DNA from: Dipteris shenzhenensis
Lineage: Eukaryota; Polypodiophyta; Polypodiopsida; Gleicheniales
DNA: 64,000 nt
Direction: 5' to 3' (one strand)
Assembly: GCA_047967505.1 (NCBI GenBank)
Contig: CM106541.1
Shown: positions 44,601 to 56,600 of the stretch, in pieces
Layout of the letters: each line of letters begins with the position of its first letter
How positions within the stretch are numbered: the first letter of the stretch is position 1
Notes under the pieces: generated by a model
What the model saw: the letters and a program-made list of their open reading frames with translations, nothing else
What the model was told of the DNA's origin: nothing
The model's database searches: none
Made by a program: the position numbers and the translations under genes

Positions 44601-47600
44601 ATATAAGGCATGCCTACTGCCCACTGACAGCCCCAATTTGCTGCTCCACCAGGCCTGCTGGTTCTGCCCTCTGCCAGGCTCTTCCCAGCCACGTGTCCTG
44701 TGCCGTACTGCCCCGTACATCCTGCTGTCCTGACCCGCTTGTACCACGCCATCATCAGGGTCTGTTGCAGGGCCTTCACCTGCCCACTACCCTCGCCATA
44801 TGGCTTGCCATGCTGACGCCATCTGCAGGTCGCAATCCTGTGAGGTGCTGCCCATGTGGCAGCCCCCTCTCTTTCTTCTCTCTTGGGCACATCCTGCCCT
44901 AGGTCTCCCTCCCCCACGCACTCCTCATTTGGGGGCTTACAGATGGGGAGGTGACCTTTCCAACAATCCCATCCAAATCCTTTGTGCTATGGGGCAGCTC
45001 CATAGGCAATGAGGTATCGTCTCAAGGACACCATCAATTCAACAGTGACACCGCGCATCCACCCGCATCTTCTCTTCTTCTTTTTTTTTTTTGGCCAAAG
45101 AAAGGAACCTTCTATTAATGCTTGAGAGCTTTCATACAAGACAGCAGCCCCGTAGGTGCTGAGTATGGAAAAAAACCGGAAAGGCTGAAAGAAAGAACCG
45201 GCCTGTTCCAGAGAAACCGAGCTTACTGCCTAGGAGTCTCGCCGCTGCCTCCATGGGAAGTTTGCTCCATCTACCAAAGGAGCTAGCTCGGGCTGGTGTC
45301 CCACTGTGCCCAACCTATGTGAGTCTGCTGTCCCAACATGAGCCCATCCTAATCTCTGATCTTTCTTGGGGTGCCATATAAAGGGCTAACGCTCGAACTC
45401 CTCCTAGCGGGCGGGGCTGAGCTCGGATGATTCTTCTTGCTAGTCTCTGCCAGACCCTGTGAAGGCTCCTCATTAGTGGGGAGCCTTTTCTCGTGAGGGG
45501 GACCTCCGAGAAGATCCATCTGTGTGACTGCTGTCACTGCCCCCCTTGTGTGGGGTATCTCTGAGAAGCCCGCACTGAAGTAGAAGCTTCCAGGGTTATA
45601 CGTCTGGGGTGAGACCAGGCACGACTAGCTTGCCCAAAAGGGCCTTGCACTGCATCTTTGGATCTATGATGCCCAAGCCTCCTAGCACCTCCGACATGAT
45701 CACTATTTGCTGCCAAGCGACTCGGGGGCTCTGGTGTTCCTCATGCCATTCGACTCTGCCCATACGAAGTTGCACACCAAGCGCCTAAGCTGTCCTATGC
45801 AACCTCTATGAAAACACTATCATGAGGCTATATACCAGGCCGTGGTGAGAAGGACTTGGTTTGCCACTAGAGCGCGGCTTACTAGGGAGAGTTTGGCCGA
45901 GCTCCAATAGAGAATCTTGTGCCGAACACTCTCTAGAACTGGGGCTATCTGCTGCTCTGCTATGATATTAACACCTAGCATCCAAGGTACCTCATTGTCT
46001 ACCCCCACGGTATCGAGTGAAAGACAAAGGCACTTCCCCAATCTTGTATCTCCGGTGTCTTCTCAGCCCCTATGTAGAAGCTGATAGACTTGGTCTAGTT
46101 GATTCGAGCACTAGAGGCCTCACAGGAAATAGCCATGGCACCCCCGACTGTCTCCAAGCTCGTTGTTGTTCCCTCCACATACAGGGCCGTATCATCTGCA
46201 AACTCTGAATCAGCAGCTCCTTGTCCTGCACGATTGGGAGCCGCATCCTTGTGAGACCCGTCACTTGTGACCTCAAGAAGTATCCCGATGCCTCTGCTAC
46301 GAATAGGAAGAGAAAGGGTGCAAGGGGGAAGCCCTGTCAAAAGAGAGAAAGTCATGCCCGTATGGCTCTGATGAGTACCGAGCATAAAGCGCAGAGACCC
46401 CTATGATCCATCTGTCTAAGAAGCCCAACCTCTACATAGTACCCTCTAGGAACGACCACTCCACCCTATCGTAAGCCATCTCGAAGTCCAGGAGAAGGAT
46501 GGCGAGAGGTTGCGACTGGCAAGAGGTTGCGACTCATTCCTACCTCCCAGAAGGTAAAGATGTTATCCAAGATGCTTCGCTCCTAAACAAATCCGGTTTG
46601 TGCATCGTGGATGATGTTAGTGCAGCGGGGCCGCAAAACCGCAAACTCAAGACCTTGGCTAAGATCTTGTAAGCAGTATCAAGCAAAGTGATTGGTCTCC
46701 ATTGCCGAATGTCTGACCTGTCTCCCCACCCTTCGGGATAAAATAAATCCAACCTCTACTCAAGGACTGAGAAAGAGAGCCTATGTCGAAAATCTCGTGA
46801 CCGGATAAGCATAGAGGAATAAGAAGGATCTCCCAGAAGCTCTAGAACAAGGTTGGAGTCAAGCCATCTTTGCTTGGACAATTCTAGGTGGGGAGGGCCA
46901 CAAGACTCGCTAGAGACTCCTCCTCAACTTAGAACAACCGACTATAGAAGTCTATAGTCATCTCAAGAATCTCTTGGGGATCAGTGCGCATAATCCCCTG
47001 CATATCTCGCAACCGCTACTACAGCTGCATGCATGTTGACCGAGGTCCAGTGATTTGGAAAAACTATCTCATATCGATCAGTGAGATCTTGGGTCCTACT
47101 CGCAGAGCCTTTCCATGGATGCTAGGTCTTGTCGCAGTGCTCTCTTGCGCTCCTGGGGGGCACACCTCCATCAAAGAGCGTGAGACTGAAGCTCCGCACT
47201 GCTCCTCCGAATCACAACTGTCACCTAGGAGGCCTAACCCTCGTGAGGCCAGAGGACAACCCTCGTGAGGCCCGTCCTCTGGCTGTTGCCAAATCTCTGC
47301 TATAGCTTAATGTACCTCCTCATCCTAGAGGAGATCCTTTGGGATGCAAACCCCCTTTTTGGTGAGTTCACCTACAAAAACTGCTTGCCCACCAGGCATG
47401 GGTGGAATGGTAGGAAAACTCTACCTGCCGGATCTCCATGTCGTGAAGCTCAAGATGCGCACTCTCATATCGATCATTGAGATCTTGGGTCCTGCTCATA
47501 GAGCCTCTCCGTGGATGCTAGATCTTGTCGCAATGCTCTCTCGCGCTCCTGGGGGGCACTCCTCCATCAAAGAGCGTGAGACTGAAGCTCCGCACTGCTC

Positions 47601-50600
47601 CTCCAAATCACAACTGTCACCTAGGAGGCCTAACCCTCGTGAGGCCCGTCCTCTGGCTGTCGCCAAATCTCTGCTATAGCTTGATGTACCTCCTCATCCT
47701 AGAGGATATCCTTTGGGATGCAAACCCCCTTTTTGGGGAGTCCTTGGCGGGGCTGCTCTAGGTGGAGCACTACTAGTGAGTGGCCTGACATCGTGGTGCC
47801 TACTAGAATGCCAATAGCACCTCCTTGATGTAGCGCCCAATTTCCAATATAGAATTGACAAGTCTCTCTAGCAGTCCATCATGTCTCCTCTAGCCGAGCG
47901 AGAAGAGTAGGCTGTCAGGGATCCTGATGAACTATGCCTCTCTCCACGGTTCCCTGCCACCAATCATGAAGATAAATTGCTCCCAGGTTCTCCGCTCAGC
48001 TGCTGGCATCTCAGAGAAGGTGGCTCCTCCATGTTTGTCCTCCCCAAATTCTAGGTTGTGGAAGTCACCTCCAAAATCCAAGAGTCGACATCTGGGAGAC
48101 ACATCCAGGCAGTGTTGTCTACACGCTGGAGCATTCAGGATCCCAATCCTGGACTCTCCCACTCTGATGCCCATCCAAACTACGCGCCCTAGGATAAACT
48201 CTCCTTGGTTGTAGAACTCAGGGGCCAACACCTGAGAAACCAATATGCAGACCCCTCCACTCCGTCCTACCACGGGGGACCAAACCTCTGGGCCTCTCCT
48301 CGGGAGGAGGTGGTGGCGTTGACTGATGTCCACCGCTGAAAACATATACAAAGAAAGTCCACTGTCCCCCCTACTACTGCCCTCTGCAAATTCTGTCGGA
48401 GGATCAAGTACAGCGGCTGACTACGAGCACGGTTGTGGAGCCCATGCATGTTCCAACTCACTATGGTCCAAACCGTGTGTGAACAAGGCTCTCTTGTGCG
48501 TAGGAGCCTAGATAGCTATCTCGGAATTTTGTGATTTCATGAAGGTTTTGAGGGGGAGTAGTCTGTGTCCGTGCGGCGACAAGCATGGCTGGTTCCACGC
48601 CTACCTTTGCCGCCCACTACATCAAGAAAGGAACCTCCAACCCGAGCTTGGCTGCACATTGGTGGAGCGACCAATGCGTCACCTGTGTGAATTGTAATTG
48701 TACCTTTGGTCCCATCCAAATCACTTCCTATGCTAGGCCTCTCTGGAGAGAAGCCTAACTAGTAGATTGTTGTGTTGCCTTGAGTGAGCCAGCTATCCAA
48801 ACCCTAAGGGGCCATCCACTCCGCCATCATGTGAAAAATCTGCTCTTTCATCATACAATCAAAGAGAGTGGGAGTCCACTTTTCTTCTCCATGGGAAGCG
48901 AAGTTGAAAACCCAAAAGGCGTGGGTACGAGAACCCACCACTCCGATGGTACCCCCTCTACGTGGCTGCAAAATCATGACGGTCATCTCGAGTGAGAGGG
49001 GGTACTCATCTAGAATCTTGAGGTAGTTCCATGAACCTAGCCTCCATATTTCTCGTGGTAGAGGCTAACCTAGTCAAGGCCTTGGACCTAGGAATTGGAA
49101 GAACAAACCTCTAGGCTCAGGAGTTTGTGTGGAGGCAGAGTCCTGGTGCAAAGAGGGAGAAGACTGTGATGCTGCTATAAAGGGATAATCAATCCCATCC
49201 TCACTTGAGGGTTTCGGGTCAGGGACATGTTTGGGAAGGGGACGAGAGAGGAAGAGGAGGAGGGTGAAGCGACTACAGTAGCTGGAGGAGAGAGGGGCGG
49301 AGCGGGGGCGAGTCATGAGAGTAACTGAAGCAAGGGGGGCAGGTGGAGGCGGGGAGGGGGAGGGGATGCAGGGGGGGTAGGTAGAGAGGGAAGATTCTGA
49401 GGTGGGGGGGGAGGTGGGTCAGCCGTCCCCAAGGCAAAAGGACCTCTAGAGCCCTGTTGTGGTGCCGAAACCAGTGTGCTCCGTGTTCCTGCCATCAGGG
49501 GGACTGCGTCGAAGAAAAACCCCTCCTCCGATGTCTCCGCTGGCTGCTTCTCCCCTCTGGAGGGGGAGCAGCCTCACTCTCTGCTCTCTTATGCTCACGG
49601 AGCCTGGCTCTCGACGCATGCGGTGCTAACAAGCCCTTTTTGATGGCTTCTTGCGCTCCACCTTGGTCCAGACCCCCCTTGAGGGTTCTACCCAAGGTGT
49701 CTGTGACACCATCCGCTACCTCGGATCGGGCTGAAAACTCTTGGGGTGCAATCCCTTGCTCCTGATGGGGCTGGGTCTGGTCCCTACCCATCCCTCATTT
49801 AGAATCTTGGGCCAAGTGTCCCATCTGTCTACATCGTAAACACCGGCCTGGGAGCCCTACAATCTCAATGGACTGCATGAACTCTCCACCATCAAGGGTC
49901 TCAAGGAGGATCTCCTCTGGTAGCGTCTCAAGGTGTGCCACTATCGTTCCTTTTTTTTTCCACGAAAAAGATTTCTATTAAGTATGAAAGAAACCCGCGT
50001 GAGCAAGCTCAAAGCGGAATTACATCATGCTGGGCATGAGGGAAAAAACCACTCTAGAAGAGTCTTGAAAACTCAGAATGAGCTGGAAGAAACCAAGGTT
50101 GAGGCTGAAAATTCCACGTCAACCTTGCTGTCGTCTTTGAGAAAAAGGGGGAGCCCCTCCATTCCGTAAGGAAGATAATCCTCCTGGCAGAGTTTGGCCG
50201 AGAGGACCTGCCACTATCAATCTAAGATGGGGGACCCCAATCCTCAGAAAGGAACAAGCAAAAACCCATGCTGCTGAGAGGAAGGAAAGAAAGGGTGGAA
50301 AAAGGAAAAAGAGGGGCGGAAGAGAGGGTCAAGAGCCCTCTGAAAAAAGCTGGCTGGAAGGCCAGCTCAACCAAGAACACCTACAGGGAAGCCTTCACCG
50401 GGTAGCTTTTCAAGGAGGGCTCTCTGGGAGAATCAAAGAGAGTACCCAGCCAGCAAAACTGTCCACCTGAACTATCTGGAAACCTAGGCTCCACCAAGGG
50501 CTGCCCCAAGTTGATGGGCTCTTCAACTGAGCACCAAAAAAGGCTGGAAGGATGGGAGCTTGTCGCCAAGGGGGCCTCCAACACCTTGAAACTGAAAAGG

Positions 50601-53600
50601 TTGAGCTGAGCTGCTCCTCTGAAGGAGAGCACACTGGTCGAGAACACCAGATGGCCTGCAAAACCGCCCTGAAGAAGAGGTATGCCACCACAGAGGTGGC
50701 CTAGGGGGAGTTCTAGAGAGGCTCCCGCTGAGGCTCGTTACCACTAGGATGCCCGGGCTGCAAGAGGCTGCCCACAAGGCAGTCGCGACCCAATATGCTG
50801 CTGCCGAAAACACACCGTGCTGTAAGAACAGCAACAGAGCAGCCTTGCGACTTGAGGCGCCTAGAGAACGCACACCCGCGACCTGAGAAGGAGCACCACG
50901 GGCAGCTCTCAAGTTCTAAAATGCAGCAACTAGCTGTCGCGACCGGCAAAAGGGGCGGATCTGCGAAACGACCAAAGGCGAGGCTACCACAATCTCTCTT
51001 TTAGCTTTCAAGCTTTATAACCTTCCATGTAACCCTTACAACCTACATTTGGCACTGTTATCCACTATCTTGCCACTTTTTCCACCTTAGGCCCTTTACA
51101 CACCAAAGGGCGCCCAACGTTTGGGCGGCCGTTTGGACCAATAAGAAGCCACCATTTGAGGTTTGGGCGGGGACCTCTTTACACATACTGTGCCCAAGCT
51201 TAGGCCCTTTACACACCAAAGGGCGCCCAACGTTGGGCGCCGGTTTGGACCAATAAAAAGCCACCATTTGAGGTTTGGGCAGGCACCTCTTTACACATAC
51301 AGTGCCCAAGCTTAGACCTTTTAATCCGACATGGAGTCCACGTCATGCCCTGAGAAAGGCCTTCCTTGGGCAGCCAAGCTTGGCTGCCCACCGATGGGCA
51401 GGGCTGGATTCAGCCAATCACCATCACGATTTGGGTCCCCCAGCTCCACACCCATCCGGGCCCTCATTTTTACAAGAGGGGTTTGTACTTGGGCGGTGTG
51501 TAAAAGGGGTGCCCATCCGTGGGCACCCATTTTTTAATGATCTCACAATGGGCAGTGGGTGTGTAACGGGGGTGCCCATTCCAACCCGCCCATGAATGTT
51601 TTTGGGTGCCCACACTTTGGGCACCCTTTGGCGGTGTGTAAACAGCCTTATTGACTAGTTTTGAAAACTTTCTCTCTCAAGTCCCTTGATATGCATTTTC
51701 TCACATCACTCAAAGCTTCTCAAGCAATGAGTAGCACACAGGAGCTCCTTTCTCTGCTCAGTAAATGTCCTACTGGCTCCAAAGAGTGTATAGTCTCGAC
51801 TAGGGTGACAGGGAGAGAATTCCCCACTGTAGGTAGGACAATATTTTGGCACCGCTTGCAAGGAGAAACAATAAGCCCCAAAAGTTTAATACCCTAGCTC
51901 GATTGAGTCTGAAGAGGGCTAGATGTAAGAGAATATATCCAAGCCTATCTAAAAGATAGTGGATCAGCCTACAAACCTCAAAAAGTGTGTCTTGCCATGA
52001 CTACTAGAGCCATGTTCTTGGAGAAAATTACATCTTTCTAGATAGAGACACATACTTTAGAATAGTAAGGCTTGTGTGCATCCAAAGACGCTGTTGCTGG
52101 TAGACATGACCTCTGAGGTCATCAACGAATAGTTATTTCTTTGTTTTCCTCATCTTCTAGAGTCTGACAGCTTGTATAAGTATTCTATTTCTCATTAATG
52201 CTCATTTCTCATGTAATGCTCATGTGAATTGTGTTCCTATGGATATATATGCATGTCTGTTGATATGTCAACACTACCTCTCTCTGCTACAAAAAATAAA
52301 GCTCACGTGACTCTTAAAATCCGATGGGTCTTAAAGTCTTGTGCCTGATGTATTTCAAACGTAATGACCCTTGCAAATGGTGCAACTCTAACTGAGAGTC
52401 ATAACACGAGTGAAATGGTCGTAGAGATGGGCATGAGATTTCCAGCAGCAAAATAGTACAGAGAATGGGCAGTGGTACAGCATTCAAGAATGGATGGGGA
52501 AGACGAAAATACTACCAAATACAGCCTCCAAAGGGGTCCGATGTGAGTAGTAAGGCTAAGGAAAGATGGGAGAGGACCAAATTGGAAAGTTGGAATATTG
52601 ATCTGTGGGGGGCAGCAAGGGGGAGGGATTGATAATGGAGAGGGCCATCTAAGGAGCAAGTGGAGCCACTATTATGTTCTTTTATTTTGGCTACAACTAT
52701 ATAGAAAAGGTGACAAATAAAATGTGCTTCTCACTCAGTTGTAAGCAGTTTTGATGATGACAAGAATGAAGCTGGGTTATAGTAGTGCTCTTGATGGGCA
52801 ATAATAAAGGAATTTTGTGAGAATGTAGTAGCTTTAATAAGTCTGTGTTGAACAAAGTATTGCTAATGTATCAGGTTTGATGGAGTGGGGAACATTGCCT
52901 CTGAAGTTCAAAGCCCTGCCAGCTCCTACCCCTGGGCATTGGCTGCAAGCGTTCTACTTATTCTTGCTGTATATGGTCTACCCACTTTAATTGGAGTAAG
53001 TGTTTTACCAGACTACAAAGAATGGGAGAGTGGAACTTATATGAGAGCTGCAAAACTCATTGGTGGACATCCTTTGCAGGTATGGGTCTTGTATTGATGC
53101 GAAAAGGAGTCACAAGGGTTTGAACTGCATCTTTGCTTGTGTTTTGTATTCAAAAATATTAACAGCCTTTTCAAAACATTTTGACAGATTTGGATGGGAT
53201 TATCTGAAGTGCTTAGTGCAGTGGGCCTTCTTGTGACCAGGATTTGTATCAATTCCCGTATAGTATATGGAATGGCCCTTGTAGAACAGGTGGTGTATTT
53301 CATTCAACTGCTTCAAACCTTGTGTTAAGCAGATACAAGAATTTTTAAAATTGATTTGAAACAATATATATTTTTAATGACCCTCTTTTAGCTTTTCTCC
53401 CTTGAATGGAGGTTATCTTTATTCATCAATGTACTCCTTGAATATTTGTTTCAAACTTGTACTTGGAAGTCTTACAACAATGTGATGAAGAAGAACTATC
53501 TTTCGTGTTGTGGGATATGATTCTTTAAATAAAATGTACTGCTATGTATTACAAATGAGAGTATACATGCAAGTGAAAAATGAACAGCCAGAATGAACCA

Positions 53601-56600
53601 CCAATCTGGCCTGAGAAAACAGGGAATTTATGCATTTATGTTTTGGAAAGAGGAAATACCAAAACTTATTCTAATAGAAAACTGAAAGATGAGAAGTCAT
53701 GAATCTTGTATAAGCTATTTTCATGAAAGCTATTGCGTGTTTATGGAAATTTTGTGTGTGGTAATTGAATTATTATTAAGAGGGTTCAAGTGATGAGTCA
53801 AATACCAGATGTATTGATCCTCAGGAAAAATACCTAGCAGGTACCAATGTTCACATGGCTGCATCCTCGCTTCGGAACACCATGGATAGCCATTCTAGCT
53901 ACTTCCAGTCTGACGCTTGTGCTTGCGGAGTTCAACTTTTACTCTCTGGCAGAGGTTTGTGAACTAATATTGAGCTATTGTATGGTATTAAAAGCTCTGG
54001 ATTGCGATATATCCTATTAGAGGTCTGTCTTTAGAAGGAGAAGTACAGATTAATCATTAGCAAAAATAAACCTATGTCAAGCACAGGAATAATCTGGGAT
54101 TTGACAAAAAGAAAGTTTGCACTGAGGGGTACTGCACATTGCCAGGGCCTACTCGACCCAAGTCTCCGATCAATGCCACACATGCAAGGCTTGTGGACAG
54201 TCTTCAGCTGCACCTTGAGTGCGATGATCGTACTTCTTGTTTCAGGTTTGGCAAGCCTTAGATCTCCTCCAACCTATCCACTTTCCCCTCTCTCAGATGG
54301 GCCACTTGCTTCTCTAGTGACCCTTGTGCTGCCTCCAAACCCTCAGATAAAGTTGGGTGATGGTAACCTCTGTGTGAGCCCTCACTTGCTAGTCCTTCTA
54401 TGAGGAAAAGTCCATAGAGACAGAGTGCCATGGTAGTCTGCCCTGCCCGAGGATGACATTATAGCAAAATAAGTGCATTATATCGAAATTAAGCCTATCC
54501 ATGTATGATCGTATCTTTGAAGAACATCTGTTTCATGTGCATGTTGCAAAGAAAGTTAAGTCATTAGCAAGGTCGCTCATTGTCATGTGAGGGTTGACTC
54601 GAAAAAGTAGAACAGTCCTGGACAGGACGTGGCGCAACAACAATTTCAAAGTCTCCAAGGATCTTGATTATTTCAGAAAGATGATTTGCACATTTTTGTT
54701 GGGATCGTGAGCCATCCTTGGTCAAACGAGATGTGCTAGCTGAATTGTGACTCCATTGTTGCTAATCAGAACTGATAGAACAGAGCCTTGGTATTTAGTA
54801 GTCTGTTGGGCATATTAAATACCCTTTGTTTTGGTTGATAGATTGGTAGCATGGGATTTAAACCTGATCTTGGGGCCAAATGTGAAGTTCTTAACATTTA
54901 CATGCATGACCGTTCAGTTAGGCCACTTGTAATATTTTGAGAAGAGCATTGAACACATGACCTCAGACAATAAGCTTCATGATCATTAAAGTGGGTTTAT
55001 GGAAAGTCATATGTATAATTAGTAAGCAGATACAAGTATTACAGAAACCCTGGTTGAAAAGCAATACATTCAGCATTGGTTAGCTTTATCAACAAGGTGC
55101 AAAGTAAAAAAGAAAAATACTGGATGGTTAATTCTGATGATGTTTGGCCGCTGGAAGCAAAGCACAATCTTTGCTGGATGGTGAGCACAATTGGCCTTTT
55201 AAGTTCTTCTGTGCAGTTTGTCGTGATATCCAATCTGCTGCAATTTAGGGAAAAAGGCCGACAGACTGCATGGATTAGAGAGCATGGCACGTTTCAGAAT
55301 CTTGTGAGTAGTAAAATTTGATGGCTATTCGATTAGGAAAGATGATTGTAGCCTCTTTGGGAAATGCATTCCTTGGTCCCTAGCTTGCATCAGGTCCATG
55401 GGATAAGATATAAAGTCTCATGAGAATAAGGAATATTTTAATGCTAATTATGTACAACATATAGATCAGACAAGGGTATCAGACAAGGGTGTAGACAACA
55501 TATTAGTCAATAGTGCTGGCTGAGGGTTGTTTAAGCTGAAGCTTTAACGATTATGGGCAATGGAGTAGTTGGTGTCACATTCAGTGAAGCCCAAACAAAG
55601 CTGTAATTGATCTGTACAGCAATCTTTTGACAATCCTAGTGAATCACTCTACCGACATGGAATTTGAATAAAAGTCTTTCTATTGAGAAGCTTACATAAA
55701 ATTTCTTCTAAATTAATGCATTAGCAAACTTGATTATTATTTTAATACGTACTTGGTTCAATGTGTTTCAAGTCTACATTTGAAGCTCACGATTTAAATG
55801 TAGTAGTACTTTCTTCTTGGTGCTGGTTTATTGATGAATGCTTTTGCCATTGGTCCATTAGCATTGTAGTCAAATACCTTATTTTATACAGTTTCGACCA
55901 TGCTAGATTTTGGTGCTCATGTGATGCTCACAATTCAATCTTGAGATGCTAGTTTATTTACAGATACTTTTCCAATTGGCATTGTAGGCAGACATGTTGT
56001 TCTATGCACTTTCAACCATGCTAAAGTTTGGTGCTCTGGTTCAACTACGTTTCACTGAGCCAGACGCTTTCCGGCCATTTTGTATCCCAATGCCTCAAAC
56101 AGTCCTTGCAGGTAGTATATATCTTCATTTGTATTATTCTCACATATGTAAGACTATCTGGCAAATGCTCTCCAACACCACCCCCCACAAAAAAAACACA
56201 CACACACACACATTTTATTTTATTTTTTGAGGGGGCGGGAGGGGGGAGGTGAAAACTGTATTGCTTAAAATCAGTCCCCAAAAATGGGACTCTGAGCTAC
56301 AACATGTCAAAAGATGTCAATATAAGACAAGTAAGCAGGATAATCAATATCCCGAGCCTGTAGACAATCAAAAAACGATTGCTGTAAGGATGCCCGGAAA
56401 AAGGAGTACTTGGCAAGAGACGGGGTCACCAAAGACCCTATGGTTTCAATTCCTCCATAGAGTCCATAGTGCCCAATACTGAACCCAAGAGTAGAAGAGA
56501 TAATACCCCTGCCTGATAGGATGGACCCCAAACAAATTGAAATGCTTGCCACAGCAAGCAGTGAAAAAGCGTGCCTGTAGAAATTGCTACAGAAACAACA

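Larger units (their letters stand above)
40408..44965 (-). mobile_element. Gag-only LTR retrotransposon array with three LTR copies
   Basis: On the - strand the order is LTR 43879-44965, internal region with gag, LTR 40677-41761, then a second, internally deleted internal region (40505-40676) and a partial LTR (40408-40492). ATCC flanks the whole array on both sides (40403-40406 before it, 44966-44969 after it), which looks like a 4-of-5 match of one original target duplication. There is a CTCTGATACCA priming site beside both full LTRs, a gag frame, and no protease, integrase or reverse transcriptase. This fits the non-autonomous TR-GAG type. The shared-LTR arrangement points to unequal recombination within or between copies after insertion. 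Confidence 0.85.
34825..52874 (+). other. Transporter intron 3 (18 kb, transposon-filled)
   Basis: Bounded by the phase-matched donor at 34825 and the ATCAG acceptor at 52870-52874. It contains the LINE, copia, gag-only LTR element and MITE entries listed separately, on both strands. Unassigned parts are 34825-35480, 36725-38020, 39480-40400, 50220-51089 and 51648-52874, in which I recognise nothing. Confidence 0.8.

Noticed and set aside
41298-44917. Repeated open frames of 60-130 codons on both strands
   Set aside because: They are duplicated because they lie in the two copies of the 1.09-kb LTR. They carry no domain.
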